Assembly: GCF_003966125.1 (NCBI RefSeq)
Contig: NZ_RXMA01000010.1
Location: forward strand, 1 to 64,000
From: Azospirillum griseum
GTDB taxonomy: Bacteria; Pseudomonadota; Alphaproteobacteria; Azospirillales; Azospirillaceae
Direction of reading: 5' to 3'
Length of the DNA stretch: 64,000 bases
Under the pieces are notes generated by a model that was not told where the DNA came from, did not search any database, and worked only from the letters and a program-made list of their open reading frames with translations. Below, in pieces: positions 1 through 9,197 of the stretch. The translations under genes and the position numbers were made by a program. Every line of letters starts with the position of its first letter. The stretch's first letter is position 1.

Positions 1-228
1 GGTTGCACGAATTGCTCCCGTGGAATTGGAAAGCCGCTCAAAATATCAGGAAAGCAGCCTGACCGCGTCACTCGCCGGATGGTTACGGTGGTCGCCACGC
101 TGGCCACCGGCAACGACCGCTCGCGCCGGGTGGTGGAGCGGCTGGGGATGCGCTTTGTCGGCGAGGGCCGGTACGAGGGCGAGCCGTGCCTGGTCTATGA
201 GGCGCGCCCGGCGGGAACCGACCGCTGA
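1..228 (+). CDS. C-terminal end of a GNAT-like N-acetyltransferase (partial or remnant)
   Basis: The frame is open from the window edge to a TGA at 226-228. From about base 82 it reads like the last part of a GNAT fold: 'ATLATGNDRSRRVVERLGM' matches the family pattern of an N-x-x-S-R-x-V-x-E-x-L-G-M acetyl-CoA-contacting helix, followed by a beta strand ending 'LVYEARP'. Family function is acyl-CoA dependent N-acetylation; the substrate cannot be told. The 26 codons before base 79 do not resemble the family and are less GC-rich, so this may be a 5'-truncated remnant with an apparent ATG at 79 rather than an intact gene cut by the window. It converges on the ABC transporter operon. Confidence 0.5.
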   Translation, partial: GCTNCSRGIGKPLKISGKQPDRVTRRMVTVVATLATGNDRSRRVVERLGMRFVGEGRYEGEPCLVYEARPAGTDR

Positions 229-245
229 CCGCTGCCGCTGACCGG

Positions 246-1030
<785 letters not shown>

Positions 1031-1034
<4 letters not shown>

Positions 1035-1894
1035 CGCTGGGCCTCCGCCGCCGGACCGTCGGTCAGCCACGCCGGATCGCGGGTCAGCACCGGCAGGTCG
1101 CGGCGGTTGTCGTCCAGCCGGGGCAGGCTGTCGAGCAGGCCGCGCGTGTAGGGGTGGCGGGCGTTGTGCAGGTCGGCCGCGCGGCAGCTTTCCACCACCC
1201 GCCCGGCGTACATGATGAGCACCCGGTCGCAGAAGGACGCGACGAGATTCAGATCGTGGCTGACGAAGATCATGCCCATGCCGCGCTGGCCGCACAGATC
1301 GTCCAGGATCGCCAGGATCTGCATCTGCACGGTGACGTCGAGCGCGGAGGTCGGCTCGTCGGCGATCAGCAGGGCGGGGTCGGGGATCAGCATCATGGCG
1401 ATCATGATCCGCTGGCCCATGCCGCCCGACACCTCGTGCGGGTAGCGGTCGTAAACCCGTTCGGGATCGCGGATGCGCACCGCCGCCAGCATCTCCAGGG
1501 CGCGGCGCTTGGCCTCGCGGGCGCTGGCGCGGCTGTGGACGCGGTAGGCCTCGGCGATCTGGTGGCCCACCGTCATCACCGGATTCAGGGAGAATTTCGG
1601 ATCCTGCATCACCATGGCGATGTCGCTGCCCCGGATGGCGCGCAGCCGCTTGTCGGACGTAGTGCGCAGATCCTCGCCGCGAAAGGCCAGCCGGTCGGCG
1701 GTGACGCGCCCCGGCGGCGGAACCAGCCCCAGGATGGAGCGCCCGGTCATCGACTTGCCGGACCCCGACTCGCCGACGATTCCCAGCTTTTCCCGGCCCA
1801 GGGTGAAGGAGACGCCGCGCACCGCCTCGGTCACGCCCTGGCGGGTGGGGAAGGACACGCGGAGATTCGACACCTCCAGCAGCGGTTCGCTCAT
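1031..1894 (-). CDS. Peptide/nickel-type ABC importer ATP-binding protein (DppD-like)
   Basis: A 287-residue ATPase, partner of the DppF-like protein. It has Walker A 'GESGSGKSM' near residue 40, Q-loop 'MVMQDPKFSLNPVMTVG', signature 'VSGGMGQRIMIAMML' and Walker B 'LLIADEPTSALDVTVQ'. The signature MGQR and the C-terminal 'HPYTRGLLDSLPRLD' fit the DppD/OppD branch; the longer C-terminal tail that carries a 4Fe-4S-like Cys cluster in some DppD proteins is absent (no Cys cluster seen). Its start lies 4 bp after the stop of the permease gene and its stop overlaps the next ATPase start. Confidence 0.9.
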
Positions 1895-1898
1895 CGCC

Positions 1899-2813
1899 TC
1901 AATCCCCCTTCGGATCCAGCACGTCGCGCAGCCCGTCGCCCAGCAGGTTGAATCCCAGACTGACGACGAAGATGGCCAAACCGGGCATGGCCGCGACCCA
2001 CCATTGTTCGAGCACGTTCTGACGCCCGGCGGCGATCATCGCCCCCCACTCCGGCAAGGGCGGTTGCGCCCCCAGCCCCAGAAAGCCCAGACCGGCGGCG
2101 GTCAGGATCACCCCGGCCATGTCCAGCGTCGTCCGCACCACCAGCGAGGCGACGCACAGCGGCATGATGTGGCCCAGCACGATGCGCGGCCCCGACGCCC
2201 CTTGCAGCCGGGCCGCGCTGATGAAATCGGCGTGGCGGATGGTCAGGGTTTCGGCCCGCGCCAGACGGGCGTAGGGCGGCCAGGAGGTGATGGCGATGGC
2301 GATCACCGCGTTTTCGATGCCGGGGCCAAGCGCGGCGACGAAGGCCAACGCCAGGATCAGCTTGGGAAAGGCGAGAAAGATGTCGGTCACACGCATCAGC
2401 GCGGCGTCGACCCAGCCGCCGCGATAGCCCGCCACCGTGCCGATCACCAGCCCGATCACCGGGGCGGTCAGCGCCACCAGCGCGACGATCATCAGGGTCA
2501 GCCGCGCGCCGTGGATCAACCGGGACAGGATGTCGCGCCCGAAACCGTCGGTCCCCAGCCAATGCCCGGCCGTGGGCGGTTGCAGCCGGTTGGCGAGATC
2601 CTGGTCATAGGGATGGTGCGGGGCCAGCAGCGGGGCCAGGGCGGCCACCACCACCAGCGCCAGCACGATCAGCAGGCCGATCATCGCCATCCGGTTGCGG
2701 CGGAAGGCGCACCAGCCGGCCCAGGCGCGGCCAAGCCGGGCCTGCGCGCGCGACTGCGGCGTGTCGGTGGTCAGCCACGCGCGCCAGGAGGGGCTTTGGG
2801 GTTGGCGGGTCAT
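1899..2813 (-). CDS. Peptide/nickel-type ABC importer permease (DppC-like)
   Basis: A 304-residue inner-membrane permease. The N-terminal cytoplasmic arm with 'FRRNRMAMIGLLIV' leads into the first membrane helix, as in DppC/OppC. Further helices follow, and the EAA coupling loop lies near 'FISAARLQGASGPRIVLGH', where the subunit docks on the ATPases. The C-terminal 'FNLLGDGLRDVLDPKGD' is the family ending. It is flanked 10 bp upstream by the DppB-like permease and 4 bp downstream by the DppD-like ATPase, showing one operon. Confidence 0.9.
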   Translation of the reverse strand: MTRQPQSPSWRAWLTTDTPQSRAQARLGRAWAGWCAFRRNRMAMIGLLIVLALVVVAALAPLLAPHHPYDQDLANRLQPPTAGHWLGTDGFGRDILSRLIHGARLTLMIVALVALTAPVIGLVIGTVAGYRGGWVDAALMRVTDIFLAFPKLILALAFVAALGPGIENAVIAIAITSWPPYARLARAETLTIRHADFISAARLQGASGPRIVLGHIMPLCVASLVVRTTLDMAGVILTAAGLGFLGLGAQPPLPEWGAMIAAGRQNVLEQWWVAAMPGLAIFVVSLGFNLLGDGLRDVLDPKGD

Positions 2814-2823
2814 GACGGGAGCC

Positions 2824-3849
2824 TCATCGCGCGCGCGGGTCCAACAGGCGGTAGAGCAGATCGGACAGCAGATTCAGCCCGATGAAGACAACGCCCACCA
2901 CCAGCGTGCCGCCCAGCACCGCGTTCATGTCGGCGCTCAACAGCGAGTTGGTGATGTAGAGGCCCAGACCGGGCCAGGCGAACACCGTCTCGGTCAGCAC
3001 CGACCCTTCCAACAGGGTGGCGTAGGACAGCGCGATCACGGTGATGAGCGGCACGGCGATGTTGCCGAGCGCGTGCCGCCAGACCACGCGAACCTCCGAC
3101 AGCCCCTTGACCCGCGCGGTGGTGATGTATTCCTGGCGCAACTGGTCCAGCATGAAGCTGCGCGTCATCCGCGCGATGTAGGCGACGCTGTACAGCCCCA
3201 GAATCGAGGCGGGCAGCACCAGATGGTGCAGGGCGCTCCAGAACACGTCGGTTTCCCCGGCCAGCAGAGCGTCGATGGTGGCGACCCCGGTGCGCGGATC
3301 CACCAGCCCTTCGTAAAAGACATCGACGCGGCCCGGCCCCGGGACCCAATCCAATTTGGCGTAGAACAGCAGCAGCCCCATCAGCCCCAGCCAGAAGATC
3401 GGGGCGGAATGGCCGATCAGCCCCAGCAGGCGGATGATGTGGTCGAGCCAGCCGCCGCGATGGGTGGCGGCCAGCACTCCGGCGGGGATGCCCAGCGCCG
3501 CACCGATCACCACGGCGACCGTCGCCAGCTCCAGCGTGGCGGGAAACACCCGCAGCACGTCGTCCAGCACCGGGCGGGAGGTGAGGATGGAGGTGCCGAG
3601 ATCGCCCTGCAACACGGCCACGAGGTAGCGCAGGAACTGCCGCCACAGCGGCAGATCCAGCCCCAGTTCACTCCGGATGCGGGCGTAGGTGTCGGCGGTG
3701 GCGCGGTCGCCGACGATGGCCAGCACCGGATCGATCGGCACGACCCGGCCGATCAGGAACGTGACCAGGATCAGGCCGAACAGGGTGGCCGCGACCGAGG
3801 CGATCAGGCCAGCGGCGCGGGTCAACGCGCGCGGGGAGGAACCGGTCAA
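2824..3849 (-). CDS. Peptide/nickel-type ABC importer permease (DppB-like)
   Basis: A 341-residue permease with an N-terminal membrane helix ending 'FLIGRVVPIDPV', a typical DppB start, a long periplasmic loop around 'DPRTGVATIDALLAGETDV', the coupling loop 'YITTARVKGLSEVRVVWRH' and the C-terminal 'LNLLSDLLYRLLDPRAR'. It is the first gene of the leftward operon. No substrate-binding protein lies upstream, where mtnA is divergent, so the importer must use one encoded elsewhere or be incomplete here. The upstream gap of about 200 bp to mtnA must hold its promoter. Confidence 0.9.
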   Translation of the reverse strand: MTGSSPRALTRAAGLIASVAATLFGLILVTFLIGRVVPIDPVLAIVGDRATADTYARIRSELGLDLPLWRQFLRYLVAVLQGDLGTSILTSRPVLDDVLRVFPATLELATVAVVIGAALGIPAGVLAATHRGGWLDHIIRLLGLIGHSAPIFWLGLMGLLLFYAKLDWVPGPGRVDVFYEGLVDPRTGVATIDALLAGETDVFWSALHHLVLPASILGLYSVAYIARMTRSFMLDQLRQEYITTARVKGLSEVRVVWRHALGNIAVPLITVIALSYATLLEGSVLTETVFAWPGLGLYITNSLLSADMNAVLGGTLVVGVVFIGLNLLSDLLYRLLDPRAR

Positions 3850-3975
3850 GCGCTTCGCCCTCGAATGGTTTCAACCGATAAGGATGACAGGCAATCACAC
3901 TCGCCGCCGTCTGCAAAGCCTTGTGTCATAAATGAGTGGGATGTTTCTGGCCCTTTGGTCAGGAACGCGGGCGCG

Positions 3976-4004
3976 TTGAAGCGGACTCCGCCGCCGTTTA
4001 TGGT
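3976..4004 (+). promoter_or_regulatory. Predicted sigma-70-type promoter of mtnA
   Basis: TTGAAG at 3976-3981 and TATGGT at 3999-4004 are separated by exactly 17 bases, in the divergent gap upstream of mtnA. The -10 box ends 53 bases before the ATG at 4058. No known S-adenosylmethionine riboswitch architecture was recognised in the leader. Confidence 0.45.
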
Positions 4005-4057
4005 GGGAACCGGCGCGGCGACCGATGGCGCTGCCAAACCTGTTGGGGGGAATTGAG

Positions 4058-5152
4058 ATGCGGATCGACGGCGAAGCCTACCGGACCATCTGGCCGGTGG
4101 AGGATGGGGCGGCGGTGGCCATCATCGATCAAACCCGCCTGCCGCATGATTTCGCCATCGTCCATCTGACGACGCTGGAGGAGACCGCCCACGCCATCCG
4201 CGCCATGCTGGTGCGCGGCGCGCCGCTGATCGGGGCGACGGCGGCCTATGGCGTGGCGCTGGCGATGCGGGCCGACCCATCCGATTCGGGGTTGGAAACC
4301 GCCTGCGCCACCCTGCTCGACACCCGCCCGACAGCGGTCAACCTGCGCTGGGCGTTGGAGCGGATGCGCGACCGGCTGGCGGCGGTCCCGACCGCCTTTC
4401 GCGCGACGGCGGCCATGGGCGACGCGGCGGTGATCGCGGACGAGGATGTGGCGATCAACCACGGCATCGGCCTGCACGGGGCGACGCTGATCCGCGCCGC
4501 CGCCCGCCGCAAGGGCACGGACGAGCCGGTCCAGGTGCTGACCCACTGCAACGCCGGTTGGCTGGCGACGGTCGATTGGGGCACGGCGCTGGCCCCGGTC
4601 TACGCCGCCTTCGACCAGGGCATTCCGATCCATGTCTGGGTCGATGAAACCCGCCCGCGCAACCAGGGGGCCAGCCTGACCGCCTGGGAGTTGGGCCGCC
4701 ACGGCGTGCCCCACACGGTGATCGCCGACAACGTCGGCGGCCATCTGATGCAGCATGGCATGGTCGATCTCTGCATCGTCGGCACCGACCGCACGACGGC
4801 CACCGGCGACGTCTGCAACAAGATCGGCACCTATCTGAAGGCGCTGGCGGCCTTTGACAACGGTGTGCCCTTTTACGTCGGCCTGCCGTCGCCGACCATC
4901 GATTGGGGGATGAGCGACGGCGTGCGCGAAATCCCCATCGAGCAGCGCGACGGGCGCGAACTGACGCACATGACCGGGCGCACCGCCGATGGCCGACTCG
5001 AAACCGTCCAGATCACGCCCGACGGCAGCGCGGTGGCCAATTACGGGTTCGACGTGACGCCCGCCCGTCTGGTGACGGGCCTCATCACCGAACGCGGCGT
5101 GTGCCCGGCCAGCCGCGAGGGGCTGCTCGGCCTGTTTCCCGAACGGCGCTGA
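4058..5152 (+). CDS. mtnA: Methylthioribose-1-phosphate isomerase
   Basis: A 364-residue enzyme that converts 5-methylthioribose-1-phosphate to methylthioribulose-1-phosphate in methionine salvage; in some alphaproteobacteria it also feeds an MTA-isoprenoid shunt. Family marks are '[16 protein letters not shown]' near residue 50, the catalytic-Cys segment '[17 protein letters not shown]' near 165 and the catalytic-Asp segment '[18 protein letters not shown]' near 248. The ATG at 4058 follows a purine-rich 'GGGGGGAATTGAG', so it is preferred over the in-frame ATG at 4025. No mtnP, mtnK or RuBisCO-like gene lies next to it. It is related to eIF2B subunits, but the catalytic residues favour the isomerase. 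Confidence 0.92.
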   Translation: MRIDGEAYRTIWPVEDGAAVAIIDQTRLPHDFAIVHLTTLEETAHAIRAMLVRGAPLIGATAAYGVALAMRADPSDSGLETACATLLDTRPTAVNLRWALERMRDRLAAVPTAFRATAAMGDAAVIADEDVAINHGIGLHGATLIRAAARRKGTDEPVQVLTHCNAGWLATVDWGTALAPVYAAFDQGIPIHVWVDETRPRNQGASLTAWELGRHGVPHTVIADNVGGHLMQHGMVDLCIVGTDRTTATGDVCNKIGTYLKALAAFDNGVPFYVGLPSPTIDWGMSDGVREIPIEQRDGRELTHMTGRTADGRLETVQITPDGSAVANYGFDVTPARLVTGLITERGVCPASREGLLGLFPERR

Positions 5153-5188
5153 CGGACGTTTTGGGCGTGCGCTGTCTGGCGGTGGGGA

Positions 5189-5482
5189 TCACCTCACCGC
5201 CGGGCGGCGCAACAGGCGTCGCCACAGCGGGCGGGGGCGGGGAGTGGCGTCCTGTTCGGCCAGCCACTGATCGGCCAGTTCCCGCACCTGCCAATCGCCG
5301 AGGAAGCGTTCGCAATCGACGGCGGCGTAAAGGCGCACGCGCTCTTTGCCGAGTCGTTCGAAATACTCCAGCGTTCGTTGGCGGTCGACGTCTTCCAGGA
5401 TCCGCGCGCGTTCGGCGGATGGGCGTCCCGTGGCGAGACGGGAGGAGAGACGGCGGTGTCCGCCTTTGTGCGATTCCCCCAT
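5189..5482 (-). CDS. Small protein of unknown function
   Basis: About 97 residues from the ATG at 5482. The best-looking protein sequence is the C-terminal half, a charged amphipathic segment such as 'DRQRTLEYFERLGKERVRLY' followed by 'AAVDCERFLGDWQVRELADQ' and an Arg-rich tail. I do not recognise the family. The start is uncertain: the frame stays open to a TTG at 5716, and the upstream residues around 'GIAVTIPGPPPAIAHAMVV' also look protein-like, which would give up to 175 residues but would run into the promoter region of the divergent lipoprotein gene. None of the candidate starts has a convincing ribosome-binding site. Confidence 0.45.
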   Translation of the reverse strand: MGESHKGGHRRLSSRLATGRPSAERARILEDVDRQRTLEYFERLGKERVRLYAAVDCERFLGDWQVRELADQWLAEQDATPRPRPLWRRLLRRPAVR

Positions 5483-5727
5483 GCCCACATAGTGGGTGAG
5501 TTGCGACACCGGTGCAAGTGTTTGATCGGCAAGGCCATCGCCGATTGGTGCGACGTTCTGCCCCGCAACCGGCACGACCATGGCGTGTGCGATCGCTGGG
5601 GGAGGCCCCGGAATGGTCACAGCGATCCCCGTCCGCCCATCCCATATGCATGTTGTGATGACGCGCGTCGGCGGTTGACGGGGCGCGGGCATCAGACCGT
5701 CGAACACAGGAGACAAGGAGAGGTCCG

Positions 5728-6000
5728 ATGACCACGACGATTCAACGCACGACCATGAGCAAGACGACGCGCGCGGCCACCGGTCTGACGCTGTTGGTGC
5801 TGGCGGCGGGTGCCCTGGGCGGCTGTTCCAACCTGAGCCATCGGGAAAACAACGCGCTGGTCGGCGGTGGCCTGGGGGCGGCGGGCGGTGCGGTCATCGG
5901 GGCTGTGACCGGCGGCAGCGCGCTGTATGGCGGCCTGTTGGGCGGTGCTGCGGGTGCGGCGGTCGGCGCGCTGTCCAGCGGCGAGCGTCACGGGCGTTGA
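5728..6000 (+). CDS. Glycine-zipper lipoprotein
   Basis: A 90-residue protein with a lipoprotein signal peptide: basic start, hydrophobic stretch 'LTLLVLAAGA' and lipobox 'LGGC' with the Cys near residue 33. The mature part is almost entirely a Gly/Ala zipper ('GGGLGAAGGAVIGAVTGG', then 'GGLLGGAAGAAVGALSSG'), as in OsmB/SlyB-like small lipoproteins that insert in or lie against the outer membrane. A strong ribosome-binding site (AAGGAGAGG) supports the ATG at 5728 over the downstream in-frame ATG. Function in envelope stress or membrane stability is a family inference only. Confidence 0.8.
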   Translation: MTTTIQRTTMSKTTRAATGLTLLVLAAGALGGCSNLSHRENNALVGGGLGAAGGAVIGAVTGGSALYGGLLGGAAGAAVGALSSGERHGR

Positions 6001-6043
6001 TCGGGTGGTGTGACCGGCTGGTGTCCGCTCAGCCCGCACCCCA

Positions 6044-6784
6044 TCAGCCCGCGTCGTCCTCCTCATCCTCGAATTGGTCGAGGCTGAGGGACCGCACCTC
6101 CGGCGGTGGTTGCGGGGTGGGGGGCGGCATGGCCTGCGCCCGGCCCGGCGGGCGCGGCGGCAGCCCGGCACCGGGACCTTTCAGCGGGCTGTTCAGCGTG
6201 CCTTTCGGGCCGATGCTGGGTTCCTCGCCGAAATCGGGCAGGGGCGGGATGCGGTCCATGATGATGCGGATCAGGCCGATGATGCGGTCGGTCTGCGCCC
6301 GCAACGCCGTCCCGCGTTCGCCGTCATAGAGCGGATCATCCAGGAATTTGCGGATCTCCACGACGCTGCGCAGCTCCACCCCGCACATCTCGTGCGTGCC
6401 GATGGGCAGCGCCTTCACCCGCGCGTAGGCACCGAAGAAGGCGGCGGTCCCCTCGACGAACAGCACGACCATGCGGGTGTGCAGCCGTTCCAGCGCCGTC
6501 GTCATCGCGTCGATCAGGTCCTCCATCTCCTCCGGGGCGGCGTCCAACCGCTCCTGGGCGACGGCGGCGAGCGCGAAGAAATCGCGCACCCGGCGGCTGA
6601 ACCGGCGATAGCGGGTCAGGCCGCCGATCGACACCCGTTCGCGCGCGTTCACCGCCAGCTCGTTGGCCTGTTTCAACATGGCGTCCAACCGCATCAGCAG
6701 CGTGGCGATTTCGCGCTGCCGTTGGGCGGGGGTTTTGGCGACCGGCGGGGACGCGGCGCGACGTTGGTGAATCGGGCGGTTCAT
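6044..6784 (-). CDS. Uncharacterised cytoplasmic protein with Pro-rich C-terminus
   Basis: A 246-residue protein of no family I recognise. Residues about 20-165 are predicted helical and rich in Arg, Leu and Glu, including 'LDAMLKQANELAVNARERVS' and 'MTTALERLHTRMVVLFVEGT'. Residues about 190-230 are a Pro/Gly-rich linker. The C-terminus ends in an acidic patch 'LDQFEDEEDDAG', a possible protein-binding tail. No signal peptide or membrane helix is evident. It is leftward, 67 bases upstream of the htrA start, and converges on the lipoprotein gene. Confidence 0.7.
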   Translation of the reverse strand: MNRPIHQRRAASPPVAKTPAQRQREIATLLMRLDAMLKQANELAVNARERVSIGGLTRYRRFSRRVRDFFALAAVAQERLDAAPEEMEDLIDAMTTALERLHTRMVVLFVEGTAAFFGAYARVKALPIGTHEMCGVELRSVVEIRKFLDDPLYDGERGTALRAQTDRIIGLIRIIMDRIPPLPDFGEEPSIGPKGTLNSPLKGPGAGLPPRPPGRAQAMPPPTPQPPPEVRSLSLDQFEDEEDDAG

Positions 6785-6851
6785 GCCGCTGCAACCATGT
6801 CCTTTCTCATCGACTCCACGGGGGTTCGGGTCATGGTCCTCTGGCCCGCGA

Positions 6852-7979
6852 TCATTTCGCGGTGCGCACGGTCAGGGATTTTTGCGCGCCGTTGCGCACC
6901 ACCGTAACCTGAACCGGGGTGCCAACGCGCAGCAATCCGATGCGGTTGCGGAAATCGGTGGCGCTGCGCACCGGGCGGCCATCGACGGCGATCACCACGT
7001 CGCCGCTGCGCATGCCACCGCTGTCGGCGGGCGATCCCGGTTCGATCTTGGCGATCAGCGCGCCCTCGTCGCCCACCAGATTCAGGCTTTCGGCCAGATC
7101 GGGGGTCAGATCCTGGATGGCCACGCCCAGCCGCCCGCGCCGCACCTCGCCATACTCGCTCAATTGGTCGATCACCGAGCGGACGATGCTGACCGGCACG
7201 GCAAAGCCGATGCCGACCGACCCGCCCGCCGGACCGATGATGGCGGTGTTGATGCCGATCAGCTCGCCGCTGAAGTTGACCAGCGCGCCGCCGGAGTTGC
7301 CTGGGTTGATCGACGCGTCGGTCTGGATGAAATCCTCGTACCCCTCGATCTTCAGGCCGCTGCGGCCCAGCGCGGAGACGATGCCCGACGTCACCGTCTG
7401 CCCCAACCCGAAGGGGTTGCCGATGGCCACGGCGAAATCGCCGACCTTCAGCTTGTCCGAATCGCCGATCGGCAGGGCGGTCAGGCCCTTGGCCTCGATC
7501 TTCAACAGGGCGATGTCGGTGGCGGCGTCGCGCCCGATCAGCTTGGCGCGCAGACGGCGGCGGTCCTTCAGGGTGACGGCGATCTCCTGCGCGTTCTCCA
7601 CCACATGGTTGTTGGTGACGACCAGACCGCGCGCGGCGTCGACGATCACGCCCGACCCGGCGCTCATCTGCGGGCGGGCTTGCGGCTGGTCGGGAATGTT
7701 GAAGAAGCGGCGGAACAGCGGATCGCGCAGCAGCGGGTTTTCCGCCTGCGGTGCGCGCGACAGGACCGAGATGTTGACGACGGCGGGCGTCACCTGCTCC
7801 AGCATCGGCGCGATGGTGTGGACCCCGGTGACACCGGCGGGCAGGGCCGCCGCCGCCGGGTTGACCGTCAGGCCGCCGCCGGCAACCATCCCCAGCGCCA
7901 ACAACGCGGCCGCACCGACCGCCGCCGCCATCGCCGCCTTGCCCGTCCGTGCCGCCAACCCTGCCGTCAACCGCGCCAT
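6852..7979 (-). CDS. Periplasmic serine protease, HtrA/Deg family, single PDZ domain
   Basis: A 375-residue protease/chaperone for misfolded envelope proteins. It begins with a signal peptide or anchor (residues about 16-45, Ala-rich). The trypsin-like catalytic triad is visible: His125 in 'TNNHVVENA', Asp155 in 'AATDIALLKI' and Ser229 in 'NPGNSGGALV'. One PDZ domain follows (about 275-370, 'GVAIQDLTPDLAESL' onward). DegP and DegQ have two PDZ domains, so this is DegS-like in architecture, although many alphaproteobacterial Do-like proteases also have one. The ATG at 7979 is preceded by GGCGGAG. Confidence 0.92.
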   Translation of the reverse strand: MARLTAGLAARTGKAAMAAAVGAAALLALGMVAGGGLTVNPAAAALPAGVTGVHTIAPMLEQVTPAVVNISVLSRAPQAENPLLRDPLFRRFFNIPDQPQARPQMSAGSGVIVDAARGLVVTNNHVVENAQEIAVTLKDRRRLRAKLIGRDAATDIALLKIEAKGLTALPIGDSDKLKVGDFAVAIGNPFGLGQTVTSGIVSALGRSGLKIEGYEDFIQTDASINPGNSGGALVNFSGELIGINTAIIGPAGGSVGIGFAVPVSIVRSVIDQLSEYGEVRRGRLGVAIQDLTPDLAESLNLVGDEGALIAKIEPGSPADSGGMRSGDVVIAVDGRPVRSATDFRNRIGLLRVGTPVQVTVVRNGAQKSLTVRTAK

Positions 7980-8171
7980 GGCTCCGCCCTCTCCGTTGTG
8001 AACCGGGCTGATTTGGGAGAAAAGGAAAGCGTGTTCAAGCCCGTTGCCGCCATCATAGCCGACGCCGACACCAGATCGGAACGGCCATCATGCGCCATGG
8101 AACGGGGGCGTCGTCGGATCGCTTGGCCCGGGGGGCGCTCTCGGGGTAAAGTGGGGTCATAGCCCTTTGGG

Positions 8172-9179
8172 ATGGGCGACGGGTCAGAGGTGAATCGCTT
8201 GGGGCGGATGGATGGGATGAGCGGCGGGCCACTCCTGGAACTGACCGAGCAAGATTACTTGCAGATGGAAGAGGCGCTGTCGCAATCGGCGCGCGGTCGG
8301 GCCTTTCTGCGCATGCGCGACCGGCGCAGCCGCGTGGTGGCCTCCGATGATTTCCAGCGTCTGGTCGGGCAATTGGAGGGGCAGGTCAACCGTTTGGCCG
8401 GTTTGGGGCCGATGGGCATGCCGGGTTCGGTTGGTGCCGTGGGCGGCGACCAGCGGTTCCAGCAGGAATTGACCGCCATCACCCAGGTGGTGCGGGAGGC
8501 CCGCAGCGACATCGCCGCCCTGAAGGCGACCGACACCGGATCGAACCGGATCGAGGCCGCGACCAGCGAGCTGGACGAAATTGTCGCGGCGACGGAACGC
8601 GCGACCACCGATATCCTGAACGCGACGGAGAAGATCCAGGAAATCACCATGTCGATCCCGCGCGACGATCCCGATCTGGCCGAACAGATCGACGCGATCG
8701 AAGCCTGGTGCATCGAGGTGATGACCGCCTGTTCCTTCCAGGACATCACCGGCCAACGCACGACCAAGGTGGTGAACACGCTGCGCTACATCGAAGAGCG
8801 CGTGAACACCATGATCGAGATTTGGGGCGTGGAGCGGTTGGCCGGGGTCGGGTCCAGCGCCGGACCGGGGGAGGATGTCACCTCCCACCGCAAGATCGGC
8901 GACACCCGACCCGACGCGCATCTGCTCAACGGGCCGCAATTGGGCGGGCCGGAGGTCAGCCAGGACGCCATCGACGCCCTGTTCGACAGCTTTCCCGCCG
9001 CGATGGAGCGCGCCGAACCGGCGTTCGAAACCTCGCCGCCACCCCCACCTCCGCCTCCACCCCCGCCACCCCCTCCGGCGAAGAAGAAGGCGGCTCCCCC
9101 GCCGCCGCCACCTCCCCCGGAACCGACCGGCGGCGGGACGGAGATTTCGCAATCCGACATCGACGCCCTGTTCGCGTGA
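8172..9179 (+). CDS. cheZ: Chemotaxis phosphatase, CheZ family
   Basis: A 335-residue protein expected to dephosphorylate CheY-P at the flagellar motor or receptor array. The long helical region contains the CheZ active-site segment 'FQDITGQ', with Asp191 and Gln195 matching the catalytic Asp and Gln of enterobacterial CheZ. The C-terminal part is unusual: a FliM/CheZ-like CheY-binding motif 'VSQDAIDALFDSF' (about 262-274), a long Pro-rich linker (about 288-318), and a second copy 'ISQSDIDALFA' forming the extreme C-terminus. The start is uncertain; ATGs at 8208 and 8217 are also possible. It lies 18 bases upstream of the pentapeptide-repeat gene and near a chemoreceptor gene. Confidence 0.85.
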   Translation: MGDGSEVNRLGRMDGMSGGPLLELTEQDYLQMEEALSQSARGRAFLRMRDRRSRVVASDDFQRLVGQLEGQVNRLAGLGPMGMPGSVGAVGGDQRFQQELTAITQVVREARSDIAALKATDTGSNRIEAATSELDEIVAATERATTDILNATEKIQEITMSIPRDDPDLAEQIDAIEAWCIEVMTACSFQDITGQRTTKVVNTLRYIEERVNTMIEIWGVERLAGVGSSAGPGEDVTSHRKIGDTRPDAHLLNGPQLGGPEVSQDAIDALFDSFPAAMERAEPAFETSPPPPPPPPPPPPPPAKKKAAPPPPPPPPEPTGGGTEISQSDIDALFA

Positions 9180-9197
9180 CCGTTTGAGTGATCCCTG

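Noticed and set aside
20-241. Rightward 73-codon frame starting at base 20
   Set aside because: It is out of frame with the recognisable GNAT sequence and has a Trp/Arg/Ser-rich translation typical of a shadow.
3850-4057. SAM-responsive riboswitch upstream of mtnA
   Set aside because: None of the conserved cores of the SAM riboswitch classes known to me was found; only a promoter is supported.
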